Source: RGIG9151 sp963635575 (GTDB lineage: Bacteria > Bacillota > Clostridia > TANB77 > RGIG9151). Taken from it: a stretch of DNA of 6,559 nucleotides. Position numbers and translations under genes: made by a program. The notes under the pieces are model-generated. The model searched no databases. It was given only the letters and a program-made list of their open reading frames with translations, and was not told where the DNA came from. Of this stretch, positions 1 to 5,881 are shown piece by piece. The stretch is taken from the NCBI GenBank assembly GCA_963635575.1, contig CAVHFU010000057.1, positions 1 through 6,559 of the forward strand. The letters run 5' to 3'. The stretch's first letter is position 1. Every line of letters begins with the position of its first letter.

Positions 1-2
1 AT

Positions 3-314
3 AATGGAAATAGTTTGAAATTTAAAAATATTTATTATCAACCTTATGAAAATGGACAACTAAAATGTTTTAAACCTCATACTAAAGCACTTGTAATTAA
101 AGCATTTAATGGAGAATTGTTTGTTACTATTGATGAAAAGATTTACGAACTTAGAAAGCTTGAGAGCCATAAAAAATATTCAGAAGAATTTAATGAAATA
201 CCAGAAATTAAAGAGGAAAAGCCTAAATATGTTCCACCTATGAGCCATCCTTGGAAATTAGCATCGTTTATGTTACAAGTTAGAAAATCTCATAATGAAC
301 ATATTTATGCTTAA
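3..314 (+). CDS. DDE-type transposase, C-terminal fragment (5' end outside window)
   Basis: The reading frame is open to the window edge. The apparent start at 15 is a TTG inside a longer frame (upstream codons read N-G-N-S), so this is the last 103 or so codons of a bigger gene. The visible part has a small beta-rich segment (YYQPYENG, TKALVIKAFNGELFVTID) like the C-terminal barrel after the integrase core of rve-type transposases. A charged linker follows, then a PPMSHPWKLASF motif that I associate with the tail of IS1202/ISNCY- or IS481-like transposases. The catalytic DDE residues are not in the window. It is the only plus-strand gene here and converges on the chromosomal genes. An 18-base terminal repeat lies 50 bases past the stop codon, which supports the assignment. 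Intactness cannot be judged. Function is inferred; family assignment is tentative. Confidence 0.7.
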   Translation, partial: NGNSLKFKNIYYQPYENGQLKCFKPHTKALVIKAFNGELFVTIDEKIYELRKLESHKKYSEEFNEIPEIKEEKPKYVPPMSHPWKLASFMLQVRKSHNEHIYA

Positions 315-325
315 AATAAAACAAA

Positions 326-346
326 AACGGGATAAATTTTCCCGTT
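326..346 (-). terminator. Terminator-like hairpin inside the IS end, oriented against minus-strand readthrough
   Basis: A 7-bp perfect stem (AACGGGA / TCCCGTT) with a 7-base loop lies 12 bases after the transposase stop. On the minus strand it is followed at once by a T-rich run (TTTTTGTTTTATTTT). On the plus strand the T-run begins only some 10 bases later. It therefore looks best as a terminator for transcription entering the element from the chromosomal side, and could work weakly in the other direction. Confidence 0.65.
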
Positions 347-364
347 AATGTTTAAATTTTTTTA

Positions 365-382
365 GGACATTTTCAAAAATTA
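365..382. repeat. IS terminal inverted repeat (left copy in window)
   Basis: GGACATTTTCAAAAATTA on the plus strand is the exact reverse complement of 6536-6553. Similarity to the other copy stops just outside 382 (TTGACACC here, ATATATAGG there), which places the outer end of the element at about 382. Inside, the two copies differ (TTTA versus TTTG before the GGACA). They may therefore be opposite ends of the element rather than the same end. Confidence 0.75.
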
Positions 383-406
383 TTGACACCACTCTATTTG
401 AAAGCA

Positions 407-448
407 CCAAAAATCACCCTGCTTTTCTTACAGCAAGGCGATTTTTGG
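407..448 (-). terminator. Hairpin terminator at the end of the alarmone synthetase / methyltransferase / pseudouridine synthase operon
   Basis: A 17-bp stem (407-423 with 432-448) and an 8-base loop overlap the last codons of the pseudouridine synthase, so the stop codon sits at the loop/stem boundary. The stem has an outer CCAAAAA / TTTTTGG part that supplies the T-run after a GC-richer core. Two imperfect positions (416/439 and 419/436) are G-U pairs in minus-strand RNA but A-C mismatches in plus-strand RNA. The structure therefore favours minus-strand transcription. The short T-run makes efficiency uncertain. Confidence 0.6.
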
Positions 449-1084
449 TTCTAATGTAAATTCCATTTCTTCATCTTTTGTCGGATGTTTAAATTTTAAT
501 TTATATGACCAAAGTGCTACATTAGATAATCCTTTATCATTACCATATTTACTATCGCCCACCAAAGGATGACCAATATTCGCAAATTGTAGCCTTATTT
601 GATGATGCCTTCCTGTATGAAGCTCAACCTCGACGATACTCGTATTATCTGCCTTATTTTCAGAAATAACCTCATAATCTAATACAGCTAGTTTGGCATT
701 CTTAGTACCTTCCGACACAACAAAGGATTTATTCTTTTCTTCATCTTTAAGCAAGTAATTTTCAAGAGTCCCCTTTTTATTTTTAAGTAATCCGTGAGCC
801 ATAGCCCTATAAATCTTTTTAAAACTTCTATTTCGTATTTGCTCAGATAACCTTGAAGCACCTTTAGAAGTCCTAGCAAAAACCATTATTCCACCAACAG
901 GTCTGTCTAACCTATGTACAATTCCTACAAACACATTACCGGGTTTATTGTACTTTTCCTTAATATATTCGCCAACTAGCGTATACATATCGGTAGCACC
1001 GGAAATGTCAGCCTGAGTCGGAACTCCTGCCGGTTTTTCTACAACTATAATATGATTATCTTCATATATAACATTTAATTTCAC
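428..1084 (-). CDS. RluA-family RNA pseudouridine synthase
   Basis: This enzyme should convert a uridine in rRNA or tRNA to pseudouridine in the cytoplasm; the exact target base cannot be read from sequence. The family signature HRLDR is at residues 57-61, with Asp60 as the expected catalytic aspartate. The GRHHQIR motif (158-164) and the following GHPLVGDSKYG are also typical. At 218 residues it is the short form with only the catalytic domain: there is no N-terminal S4-like RNA-binding domain. The start is GTG and overlaps the upstream methyltransferase stop by one base (TAGTG), indicating translational coupling. No good ribosome binding site is visible, which agrees with coupling. It is the last gene of a three-gene operon and is followed by a hairpin terminator. 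Family membership is certain; substrate is unknown. Confidence 0.93.
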   Translation of the reverse strand: MKLNVIYEDNHIIVVEKPAGVPTQADISGATDMYTLVGEYIKEKYNKPGNVFVGIVHRLDRPVGGIMVFARTSKGASRLSEQIRNRSFKKIYRAMAHGLLKNKKGTLENYLLKDEEKNKSFVVSEGTKNAKLAVLDYEVISENKADNTSIVEVELHTGRHHQIRLQFANIGHPLVGDSKYGNDKGLSNVALWSYKLKFKHPTKDEEMEFTLEPKIALL

Positions 1085-1938
1085 TATTTAGCACACCATC
1101 TTCCATAAATTCCACAAGGTAAAACTAATTTAGACTTAGTAATAGGAAGCCCTATTTCTCCGCAACTCGTTTCTCCGTTCTTCATAGTTAAATCAAGTAT
1201 ATTTTTTAATACTGTTGGTGCAAGACCAGCCGTATATGAATTAATAAGGAAGAATAACGGTTCGTCACTTAAAACCTGTAAACATTTTTGAATTAACGGG
1301 TACAAGTCTGTTTCAATATTCCAAACCTCTCCATTAGAACCTTTTCCGTAACTCGGAGGATCCATAACTATTGCATCATACTTTTTACCACGTCTAATTT
1401 CACGCTCAACAAACTTTCCCACATCATCAACAATAAATCTGACTTCCCTATTTCCAAGTCCGGATAAAGTCAAATTTTCCTTAGCCTGAGCAACAATACG
1501 TTTAGACGCATCAACATGGCAAACACTTGCTCCGGCATATGCGCATGCCACACTTGCTCCACCCGTGTATGCGAATAAATTAAGTACACGAATTGGACGA
1601 CCTGCATTCTTTATTTTATCGATCATCCATTCCCAATTAACAGCTTGTTCCGGGAACAAACCTGTATGTTTAAAATTCATTGGCTTAATTACGAATTTCA
1701 AATCTTTATACGAAATAGTCCAAGTCTCCGGAAGAGGTTTTATAAACTCCCAATTTCCGCCACCGGATTTACTCCTATGATACCATCCGTCAACCTTATT
1801 CCACTCTTTGCTCATTGGTGTATCCCATACAATTTGCGGATCCGGTCTCCTTAAAATATATTTTCCCCATCTTTCAAGCTTTTCACCGTTTGAAGTATCA
1901 ATTAACTCATAATCTTTCCATTTGTCTGCAACAATCAT
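1084..1938 (-). CDS. Class I SAM-dependent methyltransferase (RlmI/RlmK-like, COG1092 type)
   Basis: This is probably an RNA (rRNA) methyltransferase using S-adenosylmethionine. From the ATG the protein has 284 residues. The SAM-binding motif I reads VLNLFAYTGG at about 118-127. An acidic residue at the end of strand 2 (Asp143, in HVDASKR) should hold the ribose, and DPPSYG at 193-198 is the catalytic-loop motif IV. LFPEQAVNW just before motif I is typical of the RlmI/RlmK/RlmL C-terminal family. Unlike RlmI it has no recognisable N-terminal PUA domain; its first 90 residues look like a shorter beta-rich substrate domain. A TTG directly precedes the ATG. GAGG lies 8 bases from the TTG and 11 from the ATG, so a TTG start (one extra residue) is possible. 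It begins 20 bases after the alarmone synthetase and overlaps the next gene by one base. The methylated base is unknown. Confidence 0.85.
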   Translation of the reverse strand: MIVADKWKDYELIDTSNGEKLERWGKYILRRPDPQIVWDTPMSKEWNKVDGWYHRSKSGGGNWEFIKPLPETWTISYKDLKFVIKPMNFKHTGLFPEQAVNWEWMIDKIKNAGRPIRVLNLFAYTGGASVACAYAGASVCHVDASKRIVAQAKENLTLSGLGNREVRFIVDDVGKFVEREIRRGKKYDAIVMDPPSYGKGSNGEVWNIETDLYPLIQKCLQVLSDEPLFFLINSYTAGLAPTVLKNILDLTMKNGETSCGEIGLPITKSKLVLPCGIYGRWCAK

Positions 1939-1958
1939 CAAAACTCAATCCTCTCGAC

Positions 1959-2699
1959 CTATAGCCTAGGTATTAAATCTAAATATCTAGCATCTTCAGT
2001 ATGCTTAGGCTTAATTTTATCCCTTATTTCTAGCATTTTCATATCTGTATTAGAAATAACTTCAGCACACTCTCTTAATTCCTTGCTTATTTCGTTTTCA
2101 TTTTCTATATCGTGCTTATATTTTAATTCATGCTCCAAACTAGCCCAGAAGTCCATTGCCATAGTTCTAATTTGAATTTCAACTTTCATATATCTCTTTC
2201 TGCTGCTTAAAAATATAGGTACTTCTATAACCAAATGTAAGCTTCTGTAACCATTTGGCTTAGGATGCTGAATATAATCCTTTACCTCAACAAGCTTTAT
2301 ATCATCCTGACGTATTAACATATTAGCTATTTGATATATATCATCAACAAATGAACAAATTATTCTTATTCCCGCAACATCATTTAATGTATTGTACATT
2401 TCTTTAACAGATATTTCTTTACCTTTTCTATTCAATTTATCCACAATACTCGTTATACTTTTTACTCGGGATGAAACTGATTCAATTGGGTTTCTTTCAT
2501 TCTTTATGGATAATTCGTCATTTAAGACTTCTAACTTTGTTTTTACTTCTTTTATAGCCGAATTATACATCATTATCAATTCCCTATATTGTCTTGCTTG
2601 ATTAAAAAAATACTTTTGTTCGTCCGGAGATAATGAGATAGAAAGTGTATCATCAGGATTGACACCAATTAATTCACTACCTTTTGTTTTGTAATCCAT
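1959..2699 (-). CDS. Small alarmone synthetase, (p)ppGpp synthetase of RelQ/RelP type
   Basis: It transfers pyrophosphate from ATP to GDP or GTP to make ppGpp/pppGpp, the stringent-response alarmones, in the cytoplasm. The 246-residue protein has a single RelA/SpoT synthetase domain: RVK (78-80), the DVAGIRI region (107-113), GYRSLH (150-155), and the EIQIRT block with AMDFW (174-185) followed by EHELKYK. There is no HD hydrolase domain and no TGS/ACT regulatory domain, which defines the small synthetases. It is somewhat longer than B. subtilis SasA/SasB (roughly 210 residues), mostly through an N-terminal extension of about 25 residues before a helical segment. The YIQHPKPNGYRS context resembles RelQ (SasB), but I cannot separate RelQ from RelP with confidence. 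It is first in its operon, with its own SigA promoter about 30 bases upstream and an AAGGTG ribosome binding site 5 bases before the ATG. Confidence 0.9.
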   Translation of the reverse strand: MDYKTKGSELIGVNPDDTLSISLSPDEQKYFFNQARQYRELIMMYNSAIKEVKTKLEVLNDELSIKNERNPIESVSSRVKSITSIVDKLNRKGKEISVKEMYNTLNDVAGIRIICSFVDDIYQIANMLIRQDDIKLVEVKDYIQHPKPNGYRSLHLVIEVPIFLSSRKRYMKVEIQIRTMAMDFWASLEHELKYKHDIENENEISKELRECAEVISNTDMKMLEIRDKIKPKHTEDARYLDLIPRL

Positions 2700-2726
2700 T
2701 TAATCACCTTACGTCCTTTCAAAACG

Positions 2727-2755
2727 ATTATATATCTTTAGTATATTTGAGTCAA
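2727..2755 (-). promoter_or_regulatory. SigA-type promoter for the alarmone synthetase operon
   Basis: On the minus strand, a -35 box TTGACT (2750-2755) and a perfect -10 box TATAAT (2727-2732) are separated by exactly 17 bases. The predicted transcription start is near 2720, giving a leader of about 20 bases before the ATG at 2699. It lies just downstream of the rplQ terminator, so the three downstream genes should be transcribed independently of the ribosomal operon. Confidence 0.85.
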
Positions 2756-2800
2756 CATTAATAAAATGAGCAATAGATGAATATTGTGTGAATACGTACG

Positions 2801-2832
2801 CAAAAAATGAGAAACCATTTAAGGTTTCTCAT
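2801..2832 (-). terminator. Intrinsic terminator of the ribosomal alpha operon
   Basis: On the minus strand, a perfect 10-bp stem (ATGAGAAACC / GGTTTCTCAT) with a 6-base loop is followed by a T-run, starting 8 bases after the rplQ stop codon. In the other direction there is no T-run after the stem, so it acts on minus-strand transcription. It separates the ribosomal operon from the alarmone synthetase operon. Confidence 0.92.
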
Positions 2833-2840
2833 CTAATGTA

Positions 2841-3365
2841 CTAAATCAATTCTAAGATTACTATTTCCGCTGCGTCGCCACGTCTTTGACCAAGCTTTAA
2901 TATTCTTGTATATCCGCCTGTTCTTGTCTTGTACTTATCAGCATATTCACCAAATAATTTTGCAGTTAAATCAATGTTCTTACCATTAGCATCTTTAACT
3001 TTATTAATCATTGTGAACATCTTACGTCTAGCAGCAAGTCTTGAAGGTAAGTCGATCTCAACTGTTTTCTTAGTGATTTCTCTTTCTACCTTCTTATATT
3101 TCTTTCCGTTTTTGCTTGTAGCTTCAACGTATACTTTATTTCCTTTAGCATCTACTTTTGCACTGCTTACTGTTTTTTCAGCAGTAGTAACATTAGCTTG
3201 TTCCTTAATTCCTAAAGTAATCAACTTTTCAACAAGAATTCTAACATCCTTAGCCTTAGCTTCTGTTGTTTCAATCTTGCCATTTAATAAAAGTGATGTA
3301 GTAAGAGACTTAAGCATAGCTAATCTATGATCAGTAGTGCGTCCTAATTTTCTGGTACCTGCCAT
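2841..3365 (-). CDS. rplQ: 50S ribosomal protein L17, with internal insertion
   Basis: L17 is a structural protein of the large ribosomal subunit. The N-terminal RKLGRTTDHRLAMLKSL and the LLLNGKIETTEAKAKDVR segment (residues 5-42) are standard. So are the LPSRLAARRK region (107-114) and the C-terminal GGYTRILKLGQRRGDAAEIV (150-169). At 174 residues it is about 50 longer than the usual 115-125. The extra length is one lysine-rich stretch at about residues 53-105 (DAKGNKVYVEATSKNGKKYKK), between helix 2 and the LPSRLAARR helix. The frame is unbroken, so this is an insertion rather than a frameshift. I recall similar insertions in L17 of other Clostridia. It is the last gene of the alpha operon, 33 bases after rpoA, with a GGGAGG ribosome binding site, and is followed by a strong terminator. 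Confidence 0.97.
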   Translation of the reverse strand: MAGTRKLGRTTDHRLAMLKSLTTSLLLNGKIETTEAKAKDVRILVEKLITLGIKEQANVTTAEKTVSSAKVDAKGNKVYVEATSKNGKKYKKVEREITKKTVEIDLPSRLAARRKMFTMINKVKDANGKNIDLTAKLFGEYADKYKTRTGGYTRILKLGQRRGDAAEIVILELI

Positions 3366-3398
3366 CTTTATTTCCTCCCTACTTATTATTAAAACTAA

Positions 3399-4346
3399 TT
3401 ATTCTTCAGCCGGTGCTAGTGATAAACCTAAACTGTCTAACTTTTGAACAACTTCATCGAAAGATTTACGTCCTAGGTTTCTAACCTTTAACATTTCTTC
3501 CTCAGTCTTTTCAGTTAAATTTTGAACAGTATTGATACCAGCACGTTTCAAGCAATTATAAGATCTAACTGACAAATCAAGTTCTTCGATTGTCATTTCT
3601 AAAATCTTTTCTTTTCCGGCATCTTCTTTTTCAACCATAAACTCTGTATTCTTAGCTTTTTCAGATAAATCAACAAATAAGTTTAAGTGTTCACTCATAA
3701 TCTTAGCAGCAAGACTTACAGCTTCTTCTGCAGTGATTGTCTTATTTGTCCATACTTCTAAAGTCAATTTATCATAATCTGCAATTTGACCAACTCTTGT
3801 ATTTTCAATAGTATAGTTAACCTTTTTAACAGGTGTATATATTGAATCTACTGGAATAAGACCTATTGGTTGACCAGGTTGCTTATTTCTTTCAGCAGAG
3901 GTATATCCTCTACCTTTATGAGCTGTCATCTCAGCATGAATCTTACCACCTTTAGCTAAAGTACAAATATATAAATCAGGATTTAATATTTCAACATCAG
4001 CGTCAACTTTAATATCCCCTGCTGTTATAATTCCTTCTTTATTTGAGTCAATAACTAAAGTTTTCTCACCATCACTATGAATAGCAAGTGCAAGTTGTTT
4101 TACATTAAGTATTATTTCAGTAACGTCTTCTAAAACGCCCGGAATAGTAGAAAATTCATGTAAAACGCCATCAAACTTAATGCTATTAATAGCTCCACCA
4201 GGAAGTGATGATAAAAGAACTCTTCTTAGTGAATTTCCTAAGGTTGTACCATATCCACGTTCTAATGGTTCAACAATGAATTTACCATAACCATTTTCTT
4301 CATTTAAATCAGCACATATTACCTTTGGCTTTTCGATTTCTATCAT
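3399..4346 (-). CDS. rpoA: DNA-directed RNA polymerase subunit alpha
   Basis: The alpha subunit nucleates RNA polymerase assembly as a dimer and contacts UP-element DNA and activators through its C-terminal domain. The protein is 315 residues, the usual Firmicutes length. The N-terminal domain (about 1-230) shows the dimerisation/assembly region with GYGTTLGNSLRRVLLSSLPG near residues 32-51 and the GVLEDVTEIILN loop. The C-terminal domain begins near 250 (MTIEELDLSVRSYNCLKRAGI, then EEEMLKVRNLGRKSFDEV). It contains the arginine/asparagine/lysine helix (SVRSYNCLKRAGI) used for DNA contact and the second helix-hairpin-helix part. A flexible linker rich in K/E lies between the two. It sits 35 bases after rpsD with an AGAGGAGG ribosome binding site, in the conserved rpsD-rpoA-rplQ order. 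Nothing is missing. Confidence 0.99.
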   Translation of the reverse strand: MIEIEKPKVICADLNEENGYGKFIVEPLERGYGTTLGNSLRRVLLSSLPGGAINSIKFDGVLHEFSTIPGVLEDVTEIILNVKQLALAIHSDGEKTLVIDSNKEGIITAGDIKVDADVEILNPDLYICTLAKGGKIHAEMTAHKGRGYTSAERNKQPGQPIGLIPVDSIYTPVKKVNYTIENTRVGQIADYDKLTLEVWTNKTITAEEAVSLAAKIMSEHLNLFVDLSEKAKNTEFMVEKEDAGKEKILEMTIEELDLSVRSYNCLKRAGINTVQNLTEKTEEEMLKVRNLGRKSFDEVVQKLDSLGLSLAPAEE

Positions 4347-4381
4347 TTTACAACCTCCTCTAAAATTTTTAATTCAAATTA

Positions 4382-5008
4382 TTACTTAGAGTAAAGTTCT
4401 ACGATTAAGTGTTCTTGTACTGGTAAGTCAATATCTTCTCTCTTAGGAAGTTCAACAACAGTAGCTTTCTTTTGCTCTGCGTTAAATTCCATCCAAGCTG
4501 GTACGTTTCTACCTGCTGTTTGTTCCATAATTGCTTTAAACTTTTCGTCATTTTGACTAGCTTCGCAAACTGCGATAACGTCATTCTTTTCAACTAGATA
4601 TGAAGGAATGTTTACCTTTCCGCCATTTACAGTAATGTGTCCGTGACGAACGATTTGTCTAGCTTCAGCTCTTGAAGTAGCTAATCCCATTCTGTAAACT
4701 ACGTTATCTAATCTTAATTCTAATAATTGAAGTAAGTTTTCACCGGTGATACCTTTTTTATTAGAAGCCATTTCAAAATACTTTCTGAATTGTCCTTCTA
4801 AAACACCATAGAATACTTTTGCTTTTTGTTTTTCTCTTAATTGTACTCCGTATTCAGATAATTTCTTTTTCTTTGCACCGTGTTGTCCAGGGGCCTGAGC
4901 ACGTCTAGCAACAGCACATTTATCTGTATAACATCTTGTTCCCTTTAAGAACAACTTTTGTCCTTCTCTACGGCAGAGACGGCATGATGCGTCAGTATAT
5001 CTTGCCAT
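4382..5008 (-). CDS. rpsD: 30S ribosomal protein S4, zinc-binding form
   Basis: S4 is a primary 16S rRNA binding protein that starts assembly of the 30S body. The protein is 208 residues. Four cysteines at 9, 12, 26 and 31 (C-x2-C-x13-C-x4-C) form the N-terminal zinc site of the C+ type of S4, as in Thermus. The S4 RNA-binding domain is visible at about 98-160 (RLDNVVYRMGLATSRAEARQ, then HGHITVNGGKVNIPSYLV). In E. coli and B. subtilis S4 represses its own synthesis by binding a leader RNA: upstream of rpsM in the E. coli alpha operon, and upstream of the separate rpsD in B. subtilis. Here rpsD is within the alpha operon, so a leader upstream of rpsM is a natural place to look. It follows rpsK by 42 bases, with an AAGGAG ribosome binding site. 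Confidence 0.99.
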   Translation of the reverse strand: MARYTDASCRLCRREGQKLFLKGTRCYTDKCAVARRAQAPGQHGAKKKKLSEYGVQLREKQKAKVFYGVLEGQFRKYFEMASNKKGITGENLLQLLELRLDNVVYRMGLATSRAEARQIVRHGHITVNGGKVNIPSYLVEKNDVIAVCEASQNDEKFKAIMEQTAGRNVPAWMEFNAEQKKATVVELPKREDIDLPVQEHLIVELYSK

Positions 5009-5050
5009 TTATATTCAACTCCTTATTAAATTTCTTTATAAATCCGAAGA

Positions 5051-5443
5051 TTAAACTCTTCTTCTCTTAGGTGGTCTGCAACCATTGTGAGGAATAGGTG
5101 TAACATCCTTGATAGAAGTTACTTCGATTCCAGCTGCTTGAAGTGCACGAATTGCAGCTTCACGACCAGCTCCAGGTCCCTTAACATAAACTTCTACTTT
5201 TCTTAAACCATGTTCCATAGCTGCCTTAGATGCAGTTTCAGCTGCCATTTGTGCAGCAAATGGAGTGCTCTTTCTAGAACCCTTAAAACCAAGTTCACCA
5301 GCACTTGCCCATGAAATTACGTTTCCAGCTTCATCAGTCAATGTAACAATTGTATTGTTAAAGGTTGAATGAATATGAGCTGCTCCACGTTCGATATTTT
5401 TTCTTTGAATTCTTCTTACTCTCTTAGTTGTTGTCTTTGCCAT
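5051..5443 (-). CDS. rpsK: 30S ribosomal protein S11
   Basis: S11 is a component of the 30S platform near the E site, contacting 16S rRNA together with S7 and S18. The 130-residue sequence is standard across its length. It has a basic N-terminal tail (KTTTKRVRRIQRK), the AHIHSTFNNTIVTLTDEAGN core from about residue 22, GSRKSTPFAAQMAAE in the middle, VKGPGAGREAAIRAL at about 88-102, and the C-terminal DVTPIPHNGCRPPKRRRV. The gene starts 13 bases after the rpsM stop, with a GGAGGG ribosome binding site directly after that stop codon. The two genes are therefore tightly coupled. No anomaly seen. Confidence 0.99.
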   Translation of the reverse strand: MAKTTTKRVRRIQRKNIERGAAHIHSTFNNTIVTLTDEAGNVISWASAGELGFKGSRKSTPFAAQMAAETASKAAMEHGLRKVEVYVKGPGAGREAAIRALQAAGIEVTSIKDVTPIPHNGCRPPKRRRV

Positions 5444-5456
5444 ATTTCATCCCTCC

Positions 5457-5807
5457 TTATCTCTTTACAGGACCCTTACAAGTCCTTGCGTTTGTCTTTG
5501 TTCTTTGACCTCTGCATGGTAAGTTTTTCTTGTGTCTTGAACCACGATAACTTCCAATTTCCATAAGTCTCTTTATATTTAATGCTATTTCTCTACGTAA
5601 GTCACCTTCAACCTTGTGGTTCTTTTCGATAGATTCTCTTAATTTACTGATTTGGTCGTCAGTAAGATCTTTTACTCTTGTATCAGGATTAATCTTAGTT
5701 TCAGCAAGAATTTCATTAGATAATGTTCTGCCAATACCATAGATATATGTTAATCCAATTTCAATACGTTTTTCTCTTGGTAAATCAACACCTGCGATAC
5801 GTGCCAT
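5457..5807 (-). CDS. rpsM: 30S ribosomal protein S13 (short C-terminal tail)
   Basis: S13 sits in the head of the 30S subunit, contacts S19 and the 50S subunit through intersubunit bridges, and reaches toward the P-site tRNA with its C-terminal tail. The canonical start MARIAGVDLPREKR, the helix-two-turn-helix core (about 15-50, YIYGIGRTLSNEIL), GSYRGSRHKKNLPCRGQRT (from about 87) and NARTCKGP are all present. At 116 residues it ends GPVKR. That is about 2-3 residues short of the E. coli tail and about 5-6 short of the B. subtilis type tail (TVANKKK). The GGAGG ribosome binding site (5821-5825) is 13 bases from the ATG, a longer spacing than for its neighbours. No nearer start fits the conserved N-terminus. 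The preceding gap is 225 bases and appears structured, in contrast to the 13-42 bases elsewhere in the operon. Confidence 0.98.
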   Translation of the reverse strand: MARIAGVDLPREKRIEIGLTYIYGIGRTLSNEILAETKINPDTRVKDLTDDQISKLRESIEKNHKVEGDLRREIALNIKRLMEIGSYRGSRHKKNLPCRGQRTKTNARTCKGPVKR

Positions 5808-5820
5808 ATCTTAAATTACA

Positions 5821-5825
5821 CCTCC
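5821..5825 (-). promoter_or_regulatory. Ribosome binding site of rpsM with long spacing
   Basis: On the minus strand GGAGG is followed by 13 bases before the rpsM ATG, against 5-9 typical. It lies about 9 bases downstream of the pseudoknot candidate at 5835-5874, close enough for a folded or protein-bound leader to interfere with ribosome entry. Confidence 0.75.
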
Positions 5826-5834
5826 AAAAAATTT

Positions 5835-5874
5835 TCCGTCTTTTTTAATATAATTAGTAGACGAAACTAATTAT
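5835..5874 (-). promoter_or_regulatory. Candidate H-type pseudoknot upstream of rpsM
   Basis: On the minus strand a perfect 9-bp stem (ATAATTAGT 5866-5874 with ACTAATTAT 5850-5858) closes a 7-base loop TTCGTCT (5859-5865). The loop is complementary to AGACGGA (5835-5841), which lies 8 bases past the stem. All seven positions can pair, one as G-U. Sterically one or two of these pairs would have to open to bridge the groove. This is the arrangement of an H-type pseudoknot immediately 5' of the rpsM ribosome binding site. The pairing is read from the sequence; the fold and any function are inferred. Confidence 0.5.
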
Positions 5875-5881
5875 CCCAAAT

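Larger units (their letters stand above)
1..382 (+). mobile_element. Right end of an insertion sequence (partial; runs off the left edge)
   Basis: This segment holds the 3' part of a transposase gene (to 314), a hairpin (326-346) and a terminal repeat (365-382). The repeat is matched exactly, in inverted orientation, at 6536-6553. Gene orientation makes this the right end of the element, with the outer boundary near 382. The left end lies outside the window, so length, family and target duplication cannot be determined. The family guess (IS1202/ISNCY-like or another rve-type DDE element) rests only on recalled similarity of the transposase tail. Confidence 0.75.

Noticed and set aside
383..411. 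TTGACA at 383-388 just outside the left IS end, as an outward -35 box.
   Set aside because: The bases at the expected -10 position (ACCAAA) do not resemble TATAAT, and such a promoter would run antisense to the pseudouridine synthase.
2929..3330. Long plus-strand reading frame of 133 codons opposite rplQ.
   Set aside because: It is the antisense shadow of a certain ribosomal protein gene, with no ribosome binding site or family resemblance. The other overlapping frames opposite or within genes at 688-879, 1565-1854, 2392-2601, 4405-4593 and 5369-5566 were rejected for the same reason.
5033..5053. Small UUCG-loop hairpin (AATC/GATT) at the rpsK stop codon as a regulatory site.
   Set aside because: Only four A/T-rich pairs with one C-G; too weak to distinguish from chance.
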